DNA of 64,000 bases from Glandiceps talaboti (GCF_964340395.1 NC_135564.1:1195001-1259000), one strand, 5' to 3'; positions 23,464-36,800 are shown, numbered from the stretch's first letter. The notes: a model not told the origin generated them from the letters alone. Program-made: numbers and translations.

Positions 23464-24778
23464 CTCGGCTGCCGTTTTGTAGCATATAAATCTAACATAT
23501 AGAATTGATTATTGTCAAGGTGAAATTTGTACAAAGAGGTCATTTCCTCAGTGTTGTAAGTGGGATTTAAAATTGGTTGAAATTGTACATTCTAAAGTGC
23601 GGTTAATATCAAGAAATATATTATCGGAAAAGTACTTAAATGGCTGTATTAATTTATATCAGGATTTGAGAATGCACTTGGCTTTACTTTCTTCTTCTAA
23701 AATTTAACTATTTCCTGATAGGTTTTGAAGTTTTAAAAGCCATCTAAGATTTGTAATGAAATTATCTCTTTGTGCTAGCTGTTAATGTTTTAAAAGTCAT
23801 CTAGAATGTTGAAAAACTATGTAGGTGTCAGTCTAATATGTAAACCCTTTTAACCCTTAACTTCACAACACACACAAAAATACCTAGATTGAATTATTTT
23901 TTATAATCTTTTGTAGATAACACTACTTTAAAATCACAATTTTGGCGTCACAATATAAGACTGAATCTATTCTCAGATATGTGTCTAAAATGAAGTTTAC
24001 AAAATTAATAAATTTAGGGTGAACTAGAAAGTTGTTTGGATAATTTTAGCTGGTAAGTGCTCCCACTGGTGAGTGAAATTCTACATGCATGTAGGTAAAT
24101 TATACTTTGTTGACTAGCTGGCAGTATTTGAGTTATGCACAGTGTCCTAACTGATTGTTTTCCATTTTCCACTTGCTGATCCTTCGACGGATTTATGTCA
24201 TTGTTACAAACATGGCAAGCACTTAGTGAGAGGTAATGTCTGCATTTGACAAGTCGGTAATTGATTTCAAATGATTGGTGAAGAGCTGTACACTCAATAT
24301 GTCTACCAAGTCCATCGGTACTGTCAGGTAGTCAAGAATGTCATATAATGTGTATTATGTAGTCACTGACATGCAATTCAACATCTTGATAAGCATTTAG
24401 AAAGGGTGCGGTCTTGCATAAAAGGCTCGTACTATTGAATACAAGAAACTCTTTGGGAATACACAATTGTGCTAATGAGTAGACATAAGGAAGGTATTAG
24501 GGGTGAATATCACATGGGTAGAATTCATAAAAACTTTTCAGAAGGTTGTTGTCATTACAACACAGTTGAATGACTGCCATTATAGAAGCTTGACTGAATT
24601 TTGAACATGCCTATTGGTTTGTTTTTGTACATTCTTGGGTCAATGCTATTGTGTTGTCATACAAGCTGAGAGTAAGAACAATATTGTATATTATCAGCGT
24701 ACACGACCTCTAATATGACTAAATTTTCCATCATATACTGATGACATATATAAATAGACAATATTTACACTGTACAAG
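23464..24778. other. Unannotated AT-rich DNA
   Basis: No gene or repeat is recognised. Confidence 0.55.
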
Positions 24779-25013
24779 TTGGTGATTTAAATACCTCTTA
24801 ATGACTGCACTATCTAGTACTTTTGCACCTTTACCATATACCAGTCTCCATGCCCATGTAAAATGATTTTTAATACTTGTCACTGTTTTATCAACAACTT
24901 TGCAACCTTTCGACATCATATAGGACACATGTATGTTGGTGACTTTATTACTTTAGTGACTGTATTTTCTACAGCTTTTGTATATTTAACCATATACCTT
25001 TCTACTAGTATAA
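24779..25013. repeat. Degenerate ~78-bp tandem repeat x 3
   Basis: Copies start near 24779, 24866 and 24936. They share a pattern of T(T)GGTGA.TT, A.T..TGACTG, TTTTGCA/TA, CCTTT and ACCATATACC. The similarity is clear in order but substantially decayed. Confidence 0.6.
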
Positions 25014-25189
25014 TGTACACAACCACTTTCAAGATTGAATGTATAGGTGCAAGTGACCACTATATCTGTACATGTGCCAGTACCTACCAAATACAAAACA
25101 CTGAAACTTGTGTGACTGACAGTCCATATAATTACCTACATTATCATATATACAGTATCGATTCCAATGCAATTCAATAGAGAGAGCAA

Positions 25190-25285
25190 GTGCATCGAAC
25201 CTGAGCAATAATTTACGGGCCCTCTTAATGGTGGGCCCGTCTGAGTACAACCTCAGCCCTTCTGCCGTACAACCTCAGTTCACAA
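25190..25285. repeat. GC-rich hairpin plus 12-bp direct repeat
   Basis: ACGGGCCC (25215-25222) pairs perfectly with GGGCCCGT (25233-25240) over a 10-nt loop. Immediately downstream, GTACAACCTCAG is repeated at 25245-25256 and 25267-25278. This compact GC-rich block in AT-rich DNA looks like the end of an interspersed element, but no second copy is present in the window to confirm that. Confidence 0.6.
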
Positions 25286-25539
25286 AAACAACAACATCTG
25301 GGCTGTAAAATTACTGGGACTGCTTTACAGTACACATCAGTCTCACTTCATTTACACATTACTCAATATTTAACACACGACAAATGATTATTCCCATCAC
25401 TGTAGATGTTTGATAAATTGTAACCCTGACACCTACTCTACATCATGTCATGTGTCTGCATCACAACATCACCAACTACCACGTATACATCCACAGTTCC
25501 ATTTATAACCGTTAGTATAAATCTGATCAATGTGCCTGT

Positions 25540-25860
25540 GTGCCATATGTATCACACTATCAATATGTACACATTACACCATTGTTTCACAACTGTGCCT
25601 GACAGCTAGTACATATCAATATACTGCATGACTATACACATAACTGAATAGATTCACATGGTTGTTATGTACAGTACAAATCACTGTTTCATTATAACTA
25701 TGCCTGGCACTTAGAACACAGTCACATTGCTTGGATGTACACAGTAATCACTGAATATGCACACACCACTTTCTCACAAATGTGTCTGACAGCTACATGT
25801 AAGTACAGATAATGTGCCTGAATGCACACATCACATCGCTACTGTTACTGACAGCACGCA
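25540..25860. repeat. Degenerate tandem repeat, ~80-120 bp x 3
   Basis: Three blocks share ATGTACAC..., CAC(C)A.TGTTTCA or CACTTTCTCA, AA(C)TGTG(C)CTGACAGCTA and a following ACAT. They begin near 25563, 25666 and 25734. The copies are old. Confidence 0.5.
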
Positions 25861-26756
25861 TACATTATAAATGTGACTTTACCATTGTATTACCCCATAC
25901 TGCCAACTGTACACAATATATCTATTTAATCTTTATGATGATGGCTTATCTGTGCAGGTGAATAGTTACAAACAATTGAAACTTGGTCAAGCATTTTGAT
26001 TTACAATGTAACTATGACTTATAGACCTCGGCTGGCCACAAGAAAACAACAAAATCACAAAAAATGTGTGAAATGTTCAACCACTGACAACCACAAATCG
26101 TATTATCCATATAGGCATACAGCACTGTAATGTTGTTTTCATCCCAAAAATAGACAACTTAGGTTTCAAAGTGTTGAACCACTTCAATTGATGTCAATAC
26201 TAGGCCCATTTTAATTCCAATTTTCTGAGGACAATTATTTGTGACGCACTGGCTAATGGTGTTCTAATAGACAAGATATCTAACCAGTCAGATGCAAGCT
26301 ATAAAAGTTATCTTCTCACAGATGGCTTTCTAATTTTAGAGCCATTTCAAATAATTTCATCTAATTTTGGAACATTTTTCCATGAATAGATATGTGTTAA
26401 TGACTTTAGACTTCTTTTGATCTGTGGCAAATTGAATTGTTGCCCACGCATGGAATATGGTAGCATTAGCTTCTGAGATAACATATAAGACCTGAATGAC
26501 AAGGGAATTCATTTTTATTTCATTGCTTCAAGTGACTTTGATTTGTAAGAAGTTTAACAAAATTCTAGAAAAATGATTCTGTATTTTTATGATCTACAAA
26601 ATTTTTGAGTTTTATCTTGATTACTGTCACTTGTAATTGTAAGTTTAAATGTACCAATTTGAACACATTTCGTGAAACAAATCACAAATATTGAGTTTGA
26701 GGACAACTGTCATGTCAAATCATCAAAATCTTCCCAAGGTATATCATCTGCAATAA
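25861..26756. other. Unannotated AT-rich DNA
   Basis: No gene or repeat is recognised. Confidence 0.55.
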
Positions 26757-27175
26757 ACCTTGGTCCAAAAGCCTATGCCACCCCACTGCCACAAGAGTTG
26801 CAGAAGAAGAGTAGCTCTACATGTGGTATACTTGAGTTCTAACTACATGTACAATGTCAGTCGCTTGGTCCAAAAGCCCATCCACCATAGATCCAGATCG
26901 AGTTGCAGCAATAGAGTCAATGTTGTTTTAGTCTCGACCGAACTACCAATGTAATGTCAATCATCTTGGTCCAAAAGCCCATTCCACCACTGCCACCATA
27001 CAGTTGCAATAACTGTTGTTTACATGCTGGATTGAACTACATGTACCATGTCAATCACCTTGGTCCAAACGTCAACCCCACCACTGCCATTGTAGAGTTG
27101 CAGTAGTAGTCTAAAGTAACTGTTGTTTACTTGTTTTGGGATCTGACTATCATGTCAGTCACCTTGGACTTGTGT
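26757..27175. repeat. ~95-104-bp tandem repeat x 4
   Basis: CTTGGTCCAAAAGCC or a variant begins copies at 26760, 26864, 26965 and 27060, and a partial fifth starts at 27164. Each copy contains CCACCACTGCCA and AGAGTTGCAG, and most contain ACTACATGTAC. Copies are perhaps 70-80% alike. The 64-codon frame at 26760-26954 is a repeat artefact. Confidence 0.92.
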
Positions 27176-27945
27176 AGCTGGAATTTTACACTGCTAGATT
27201 GAACTTTTCACAGAACTCAGTATTAAAACAGAACGCCGAATTTGAACCAAAATCTGGGCTTTGACAACATTACCTATTTAACACTAATTATGTTCCAAAC
27301 AATGTACATGTTCTTTTCAGCAAAATTTTTTTGCAATGATTTATGACAAATGATATAAGGTGCTGTTGTCACTTTCTGGTTGAGTGATCCAATTATTGAA
27401 GGAATATCACCTAGGGAAGTAAACATAACCTCAAGTTTGTAAGGTACACACAGAGCATACTATCAACAGATCCATCATAAAACTAACAACCTGTAGTTTG
27501 TGTAAGTATCAGACATCACAAGGCTTTTTCCTGCGTCATCACGACCTCGTAAGTTTTCAAATTTAGCAGCTTAAATCTCTGACTATACACTATACAGCAA
27601 CAAATCAGATCTTTTGATTCAAGGGAAAACTGCATACATATATAAAGGTAAACTTTTACAAATAACAAAATAATTCACTAATATGACAGCCCCCCAGGAT
27701 GAGGGAGTGCAAGTGTGGTGTACTTGGGCTATTTGTGCAAGTGCTGGCAGGCAGTGTTCTCTTGGCAACACTTCCAGGACTGTAGTGAGTGAAAATGCAG
27801 CAGAAAACACTGCAAGCACGAGTGCAAATACCCTCTGAGTATGCAAACTTGTACTCACAAGTCTGGTTACATACATTTATCCATAACAACAATTCCCACA
27901 CTATGGTAAAATCACACGTTTTTGTTTAGACGAATAATTGTGTCC
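27176..27945. other. Unannotated DNA
   Basis: Two overlapping minus-strand frames (27619-27876 and 27656-27901, 85 and 81 codons) cover a moderately GC-richer stretch. Neither contains a domain that I recognise, and two frames cannot both be real. No gene is called. Confidence 0.5.
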
Positions 27946-28050
27946 TCATTTGCATATCATTTGCATGCAGGTATGCAATAATATTTTCAGCATTGCACTG
28001 CAGTGCAGATATCATTGCCAAAAATGTTATAAGCAGTGCCCTGGCACTTC
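27946..28050 (+). repeat. Interspersed paired-octamer repeat, copy 2, with palindromes
   Basis: Positions 27948-27982 match 7392-7426 exactly in reverse complement. Octamers lie at 27948-27955 and 27959-27966. Downstream lie a 14-bp perfect palindrome TGCACTGCAGTGCA (27994-28007) and a short dyad AGTGCC-CT-GGCACT (28035-28048). The 7.3-kb copy has a decayed version of the first palindrome. Confidence 0.75.
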
Positions 28051-28590
28051 ATTATTGACAAATAAACATTTTCTTTCAGTCAATCTTCCATGACTTTTTG
28101 ATGGAATTTTCAGCTGAAAATTAGGTTTGCAGCTACAGGAGGTTTTAACTTAAGGGAAAGTCCTTGACCAGAAATATCTTTTCAAAGGTAATGATAGCAA
28201 TAAGTAATATGGGTATCAGTTGTTCATGTATGATCACTTAAGGAGAAAGGAAGCAAGGTCATGAAACTAGAGGAAGCTGAGTTTAAAATGGTCTGCTCCA
28301 TATGGATTTCACATGTCAAATAGATTGTATCAGATTAGAGGGTCTGGCTCATGACGTCAAAGTTAAAATACTTAACCTACCGGTATCAAAGACATTGCTA
28401 AGACATAGATAGGCTAAATTGTAAATGATCATACACTGCTCAAATCATTACTGCTTTACCTATCTAATAATGATAATTTGATTATAGAAATAATCCAGAA
28501 ATATGCTGACATCAAGACAAGTTTCTATTTTGGTCAAATGGAATATTTACTGTATCTATAGAACACACCCACTAAATGTTTGTAAAGCAT
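28051..28590. other. Unannotated AT-rich DNA with one consensus CRE
   Basis: A perfect TGACGTCA (CREB/ATF consensus) lies at 28352-28359. No gene is nearby. Nothing else is recognised. Confidence 0.5.
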
Positions 28591-28627
28591 GTCTGTTTGT
28601 CTGTCTGTCTATCTGTCTGTCTGTCTA

Positions 28628-28658
<31 letters not shown>

Positions 28659-28750
28659 AGCTATCTGTCTGTCTGTCTATCTGTCTGTCTGTCTGTCTGT
28701 CTCTCTGCCTGTCTCTGTCTGTCTGTATCTCTGTCTGTCTGTCTGTCTGC
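28591..28750. repeat. (GTCT)n microsatellite, ~160 bp
   Basis: GTCT/CTGT tetranucleotides run with scattered single-base interruptions (ATCT, GTTT, CTCT). The Cys-Leu-Ser-Val frames through it are artefacts. Confidence 0.97.
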
Positions 28751-31628
28751 CCATCCATCTGTGTTTGTATACATTAGACTGTATGTATAAAGTATGTATG
28801 TACAACTGAGAGACAATGTGTAGGATTCTTACATTCTGTGATGTCATTATTACACAAACAAAATGACCAATTTTCTTATCACCCTATCCTTATAACTATT
28901 TGGCTATATTCTATAATTTCTTTATCATCATCCGAGTTTATTTTATGTTGAACAATGCAAGCTTTATAGACAAATGGTTATAATTTTAGCAAAAGATGAA
29001 AATCATATTAATGCATACATCTCTCTTAAATAAAAAAGCTCTTTGCCAATTGCTTCTATATATAAATTAACCTGAATCATATTTTTTTTTTCAAGCTAAA
29101 CACAAAAATAACACAGCTGCTTAACTTAATTACTGAAATACCATACAATTGATGAACATAAACTGACTGTGTTCAGAGTCCTTTTGCCCTTCTACTTTCA
29201 ATGATTAGTTGGATTTGATGACATTGTTTGTATTAAATTTACACATTATAAATGAAAAAATCTGTACTGTCCTTCAGAATTGAAATTATGGTATGAATCA
29301 CTCAAAAGCTGTATTTATTCATTATGTTCTAAGAACCGTGTCTAAATATGTCTTCAAGAAATGAAAAGTTAGGAAAGTTACGGAAATAACTGTTAACCCT
29401 GTTCAAACACTAGTCATTCAATGTGACATTATAAGAAGTGAGCAGTAAGAGCCAGCTACATATCAGGCAAAGTAAATTACTTTGTGGAAAATACACTAAT
29501 CCCAGAATAATCCGATAAAACTCCACACAATCTAAATTAGCTACAGCTAAAAATAGAGGAAAAGCACATAGAAGAATGCAAATGCACAACTTGTAAAATC
29601 GCTCAGTTATCTTAAAAGCTACATGAACGTATATTCGACTATCTGTTTTTATCAGTATTCATGAACAACAGCTGTACTGTTTGACTCAAATCATAGCCAT
29701 GTGGTAAGGAAGAAAGCAGTCTTATCCTCTTTATATAGTTCCCTTTCAAAAAGAGCGATTATTTACAAAACTTGGAATATATGACGATAAAAACTGATAA
29801 GATTCTAGCCATTTCTGACAAGCAATTCTTCAAATTTGACACCGTACATATCACATGCTTTTTACACATATAAACAAAGAAATTTTCAATAATAGTTTAT
29901 CAAAATCTAACACACTTTATACAAATGCAATTTCATCAGTCTGAGTATAAAGCGCAAAAGTAGATTAAAAATTGGTAAAAATTTCACAAGTTTTCCTATA
30001 TATGTCTGATTGTTCAAGTTTTTGCAAAAACCATGGGTTACAAGGACTGCAACATATGTTAATTCATGTGGATACAACCTTTCAATTTACTACCATTATA
30101 TAGGCCAACATCACAATGTGATCCTCTCTTTATACACAGGTACAGACATAACCTTGTACTTTAAAAGAAAAAGAAGTTAAAATTAAGAATATATGTACCA
30201 AACTGACATTAAACCTTGAATTAAGATTTGGGAGAATTAACTCAGGTAAAGGTAGCATTATATATTACAAATTGGCTCCTTGCCAAGAACCGATCTAGAA
30301 ACATAAGTCAAAATGTAGGGAGTTTGTCGTACACAGTGATAAGATTTACAAGACCTAACCTTTATGCCTAGCCAGTCTTGACCTAATTCCATAAAATTAA
30401 AAATACGCACACAGGGCAGTAATCTTGCACCTAAGCCTCTTTCCTTGCTGTCCATGCATAAATGCAATTGTCAAGAGCAACCAACAGTTTGTGTAGGCAA
30501 TCAACATTGGACCCTCAGGAATCCCTGATGGGCTTTTAAGGAATGAATACCTACAACTCTGATAAGATAGACTTCTCAGGTCTAATATTCAACACAAGAT
30601 TCTCTTTGTCAGGTCATCACACATAGCTAAATGATAGCTCTGTCTTTGCAATGCACCACTTAAATTGATAAAAGTTGCAAGATGTTTTAATCTTAAGATA
30701 AGAAAACTGACAAAAAAATCTATTTTGTAAGCATTAATATCCTATCCTTCCTTCACTACAATTATGAATATTTTAATATACAATATTTGAAAAAATATCC
30801 CATGCCACAGAAGGGAATCATCTACAGCTAACCAGCATCCCCAGGGATGATTGTACTATTATGGGAGTACCCCAAAATTCACATTTTGCAAATTGCAAAT
30901 GAGATTAGATTTAATTCATGTCAAGAAATCTCATCCCTTCAGAAGAGTCAATGTCATGTAAAGAGTTCACCATTTATTAACTATTTTAAGAACATGACCT
31001 TTGATATATTTAATCTAATTAACAGGGGGACATACTGTGAGACTTCATGTATGACATCACTAAATAATCTAAGGGCAAAGGTCAAAGGTTAAAGTCATGC
31101 AGAGGAATGAACTAGTTTTCTCCTAGGTCAAGATATTGATATATATAAAGCACAAAACTCCCAACTTATGATCAAGAATTTTTTCTTCATAATCATAGAA
31201 AAAAACTACTTGAATATTCATACATAGGTCTTATGCATCAAATTTCACCAATTTTTAACGATTGAAAACACTTTCTAAATTTTGTTGAAATAATCTGCAA
31301 TTGTACAAAGGACATCATTAATCTTGGTAACACTTAAGGAGAATTTGAAAATATTAAAGTCAGGTGAACAAACATTCAGTCAACCCTTTTAGGAGAGTAA
31401 TGAAAACACTGTCACTGCTAACTTTTCTTCTACCTGTGTATAACTTTTCCTCTGGCTGTTTTGACTTTCAGCCATATACAGTTTCCCTTCATGCTATACA
31501 TATATTCATTACACTCCAATATTAATTTTAGGGCATATTGGGTTAAATCTACCTGAGGACCAAGGTCCACAGGTGTTCACCTATATTGCTTCTTACAAAC
31601 TAAGATTATGAATTAATTTTAACCAAGA
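28751..31628. other. Long unannotated AT-rich stretch
   Basis: Nearly 3 kb without tandem repeats, recognisable RNA genes or coding motifs. Frames at 30258-30467 (-, 69 codons) and 30847-31092 (+, 81 codons) have no recognisable domain. Confidence 0.5.
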
Positions 31629-31653
31629 CCCCCCACACCCCCACCCCCACCCC
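31629..31653 (-). other. G-quadruplex-capable tract
   Basis: The plus strand has C6-ACA-C5-A-C5-A-C4, so the minus strand has four G runs of 4-6 with loops of 1, 1 and 3 nt. This is a textbook pattern for a stable intramolecular G-quadruplex. It stands alone in AT-rich DNA. Confidence 0.75.
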
Positions 31654-33142
31654 ACTTTTCAACCACCATTCTAATTTATTGGCAAAAATGCAAGTATGGA
31701 AATGGTATAAGTTTTTCCTGACTTTACCTCTCTGTTTCTAGAGTTAAATCAACTTTAATAGCAACAATATTGATTGATAAGAAAACGGTCAGTAGCTTTT
31801 ACCAAAATTCTTAATTTCTGTTAAACAATACTATAAAATTTTGACAAAAAATTAGTGTATTGGAAATGGTGTAACTTGCACATTTTACTAGATTTCCCCA
31901 CTTTTATGCTGAGAGTTTTAAAAGCAACGTTTTTTTCAAAAATCTGACAACCTCAAAATTATGGATGTGATGAAAGCAAGATAAGATAAAGACAATATCT
32001 CATTCATAGGTTCCTTAATTTGAAGTATGGATTCTTGATACGACTTATAAATCCATCAAATTTACTTCATTTGATATATTCTGCATCAGTTACAATAAGA
32101 GTTGACCACTGCTGCTTTGTACCTTAGTTTTTATCTTGAAATGTTTATCAAGGACGTCTGTTTGATTACATGGGGAGACAGTCAAACAGCTGGTGGTGAT
32201 ATGCTTCATCAATAGTATTGGTGAAAGTTTCACATCAATTATTGCTTGATGCTATCTTCTAGGACGTCATCAGATGACCCTGATATGAACTTTGGGTTGC
32301 TAAATTTAGTACGACCTTCAAATTAGACCTAATATCTCCTCCGGTTGTTCAGCTTTGAGGTTGTTTCAATTATATTTTAATGGGGTGTTAATATTGATTT
32401 TTGATGCACTGTCGATACAATGTAAGCTGTTCACATCTAATGCAGTCTCAAATTTGAGTCTATAGGGACTGATGATGCACCTCTGTGTCTGCGAATCTTG
32501 GAACTTAACTGTAGCAGTTAAATATTTTACTTCAGACTACGTTATTAACACTAATGAGGGGAGATGGTAACAGTTTTTTGACAATGAAAACTTTTATCTC
32601 AGAGATTAATCTTATGCCTAGTATACTAGTAACCTAACACAGTGCCTGTACATAACCACCATCCATAAAAGGTGCGTAATTGGCAATATAAAACTACAGC
32701 ACTGGATAACAAACACTCTAGACAAATAACAGAATATGTTTCAGTGTGATTAGGGCATTACTTCCTAGTAAAGTAAATCAAATCAACTGGCTTTCACTTC
32801 ACTGAAACTCAGATGCCACCACAGCCACCAGGTGAGATCAATTTGTGGAATCTTTTCAAGTATTCTGTATTTTAAATCAGATACACAAAGGTTTTAGGTT
32901 AGCTACATTTGTGAATATCAACTTTCATTCAAAGAACATTTGAAATAAAACAGAGAAAAACAGACAAAGATGAACACAACATTTAATATGAAAGAGTACA
33001 CTAAACTGATACACTGATATTCTATCAATTAATCAATCGCTTGACTAATGGTTATTTGGTTACAAACAAATTACAATATAACATTGCAAGTATCCTGCTA
33101 TTACTGGGTTTTCACATCGTCATTAACCACTGTCCTCTATAT
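31654..33142. other. Unannotated AT-rich DNA
   Basis: A 12-bp palindrome CTAGTATACTAG lies at about 32619-32630. Otherwise nothing is recognised. Confidence 0.5.
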
Positions 33143-33735
33143 GTATGGCAATGCTACATCACATACAAGACGCCATGTCATGCAGTAACACCATGTCCTG
33201 CAGCAATGCTATGTCATACAGCAACACTATGTCATACAGCAATGCTATGTCATGCAGTAATACCATGTTATGCAGCAATGCTAATATGTCATGCAGTAAA
33301 CACGTGTTAGACAGCAACACCATGTCATGCATCACATATGGCAATGCTACATCACATATGGCAATGCTACATCACATACAACAATACCACATCACATAAT
33401 GCAATGCTACATCACATATGGCAATGCTACATCACATATGGCAATGCTACATCACATATGGCAATGCTACATCACATACAACAATACCACATCACATAAT
33501 GCAATGCTACATCACATATGGCAATGCTACATCACATATGGCAATGCTACATCACATATGGCAATGCTACATCACATACAACAGTGCTATGTCATATACA
33601 GCGACACTGCGTCATATACAGTAATGCTACATCATACACAGCATATACAGCAACGCTATGTCATATACAGCAATGCTACATCACATGCGGCAATACCACA
33701 TCACATATGGCAATGCTACGTCACATATTCAGTCA
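33143..33735. repeat. 18/20-bp minisatellite, ~590 bp
   Basis: The array starts with 18-bp units (ATGTCATACAGCAATGCT type) to about 33330, then 20-bp units (ATGGCAATGCTACATCACAT), then mixed units. Within the 20-bp part a variant block beginning ACAACAATACCACATCACAT recurs exactly 100 bp later (33379 and 33479), giving a five-unit higher-order repeat. Open frames up to 139 codons on plus arise from the repeat and are not genes. Confidence 0.96.
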
Positions 33736-33815
33736 AAAAATACTAGCGACTCATAGTGACAACCCTTAGGTCATGAGTATTTTCCTTGGCTGAACGAAGA
33801 AAAATATTGGGGAAT
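33724..33815. mobile_element. Fold-back MITE candidate, copy 3 (inverted, one arm shortened)
   Basis: CCTTAGGTCATGAGTATTTT through GGAATAAC is the reverse complement of the 21.2-kb element. The other arm survives only as TTCAGTCAAAAAATACT (about 33729-33745). The element directly abuts the 18/20-bp array, so either the array grew into it or it inserted at the array edge. Confidence 0.75.
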
Positions 33816-36800
33816 AACATCTCTAATTATTATTAGCATGATTTCATCTTGGTTGCATTGTACTGCTTTCTATCTGTTTAAGTCACCTATCTGTTGCTAT
33901 GTCAGCCACTGAGAGACCATCTACACAGCAAGACGTCTTAAAATTCTACCTCCGGTGTACAATATGTATTCAATGAAGCAGAATAAGACATCAGCCATTG
34001 GTTTGAGTTGTCAAATGATGGGTTAGTTATGACACCTATTTACAACAGTCCGGAAATTCTCACCATGGATCTGATTTGAATTAAATCACTGGGAAAGCTG
34101 TTAATTAGAGGAGATGACAAGAACAGCAATACCAAGTTGACAGGCTTCCCACATATCTTCCATGCTGTTAATGATCTAGGCATTATCTAACTTGCCGTAA
34201 TACCACACACGGCTTGTGTCTTCAATGTCACAATTACAGTACCTCTCATGATCAAATGATGCAATTTTTTCAAAGTGTAATGAACCCTGTCCAGCAAAAT
34301 TGTCATTATTTTGACTGACGATTACCTACATAATATATGTGTTAACCATTATTCACACCTGGTAAATTCCTTGGAAGTTGACAGTCAGTTGATGACCTGC
34401 ACTGATTAGTGATTCCTAAAACTAAATTGTTAATACATTGAAACCAAAAATGTTACATTGTACATCTATCTAGGAAGTGATAAAGTAACAATATTTACCC
34501 AAATCTGTATTGTAGAAAATCTGAAAATCTGTGAAAATCTTAATCTTAGTCCGTTCTGTCATCATCCTCAACATCAGCAACAAACTGCATACATTCACAT
34601 TTGCCACCTTTTGTTGTTTGATTTTCTGACTTAGTTATTTTTCCAATTAGCAAGTCATTCCATTACAAGTCATTGTCCCAGGTAATACCCAATATCAAGT
34701 GCCATTGTGTAATACTAATGGCATAGCTAATGATGCCTTACAAATTCCATAGATATAATTTTGCAGTTATTTTATTCATGTTGCATAGCAGTAAACAGGT
34801 TCTAGCAGCTAGATCAGATTATGGTTTTATCAAAGCAGAACTGATGAATGACTTTTTGATTGATTAATTGATGGTAATTTGAAGTAAATTTGAGTGACTG
34901 CAGTGATTAATTCAAGCACGCATGATGATAAATTATAGAAATTATGACATGATCTCATTTCATTTTGACAAAATTAAATGATGAGTTGACCTTTTCAGTT
35001 CAAGTTCAGAAAATGAACCACAATTCATATAACCTTTAGGATTGTCATACTTAATTTCAATTCACCTCATTTGTATGTAAATTATTGTTATTTACACGTC
35101 AAAAATAACCACTTCTCATGTCATAATGTTATATTATGCAAATTTGCAATTTAATATGCAAATATTCATTTCAAACTGCTACACAGGTTTCATGCAACAA
35201 TCCATTTCTCATGGCTGGCTGCTTACTTTATAAATCATTCATTTTATATACAAAGACTATGACATTATCTAGTACAAGAAGAACAATTTATTTTGTCAAA
35301 GTATACTCCAAATCATCAACAGTCAGTACATATAACGTACCTATTTACCACAAAATAAAACACATAATGATCGAGCCATTTTCACTTACAATAATATTAC
35401 TTCTGATTCTGCTAACATAAATTAAAAAGGAAATCTGTAGCTATTCTCCAGAAAAATGAAGTTCTTATTTCAATCCTCTTATTACAGAAAAGTGGTACAA
35501 AATCAAATTGATTTCAATAGAATTGCTTCAGTGTATTTCAGTAAGTCAGAGTGTACATTCACTTGGTGAGCTTGATGGATTAATATCACATTAAGTGAAT
35601 TCATGCAAAATCTAGTACATTCAATTTTTTCTTTAATACTGAGGATCAATTTTGGTCTATTTAATCTCAGGAATATGGCCAATGGGTACCTGTAGCACAG
35701 TAAGCCCAAGTAGACCTCATTCATTACTTAGTGAGTGTCACTGTTACTGGCACCTGGTAAATTTACAGATTATTATGATTTCCAATGTGACTCTAGTTTG
35801 GGGATATAACCTGTATGCCATTACTTTATTTCATGTAAAAATGATTTATTCTTTGTCTCTCAAAATATATTGAAGCAAAGCAACTACATGTATATAATAT
35901 ACACAAATACTTATTAGAAATATCTTCACATATTAAAAATATCTACATTGTCTTCTAGCAAAATCTTCTGATTTTTGACAATTGTAACATTTCAATTTGT
36001 TATACCGTTTTGTCTCAAATCTGGTAAAGTAAGGCATTTGTATATACCTACAAGTACTTAATAATGTATCGTATGCAGCTAGCTTGTTTTTTTGCACATT
36101 AATCTGAGATTCCATTCATTGACTTTTACAGCAACGCCTACATAGTGTCATTCCGTAACCATTCCACATACATACTTGTGATCTTTGATTTCCTGTTGTA
36201 TTAGCAATCTATTCAATGTTCCTCACACACTTTAAGTAAACATGACCAAAGTCTACAAACAAATTTCAAGACAATCAACTTTCCTTTTACCTTTGAAATT
36301 CAAAATAAACTTATGAATACTAAGTAGATAGTAAATTGATTTACATAAAGTGTCGAAAGCTGTGACATAAATTATTGAAATACAAGATCATGGTTCCAAA
36401 AGAGAGACGCTTCAAGCTACAAGAAAACAACAGAGCTAATGGGATGCCTGTGAATCATTTTGTTCGTGAAAATTGTTTTTTCCCTTGAGGTAAACCTCTA
36501 AATTTAAGACAGTAGGTCACTCAGTTTTTAATAAAACATGATTTGTGGATAAATCGTCTTAAAGCATCTCTCACATTGCCACTGAAATGTAACAAAATCA
36601 TCCTGTCCAAACTGTTAGAAAAAGTTGTCTTCAAGGAAATATACCAAATAATTGGCTAGGTTTCACCTCTGTGTGGTTTAGTTCACGCTTAAAGCCTACA
36701 AGCACCATAAAAAATGTATAGTGCATGACATGCTGATGGCGTCACTCTGTGCTTGATAACATGGCAGGGTACTACAAGGACTGTGAATAAATGCATACAT

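Noticed and set aside
25190-25260. tRNA-derived SINE head (GGTTCGATGC on the minus strand resembles a B box)
   Set aside because: No matching A box at the required distance and no tRNA-like fold.
28503-28809. Cys-Leu-Ser-Val repeat frames of 77-95 codons
   Set aside because: Translation of a GTCT microsatellite.
33327-33746. 139-codon plus-strand open frame (His/Tyr/Ser-rich)
   Set aside because: It lies inside the 18/20-bp array. The encoded sequence simply restates the repeat in rotating frames.
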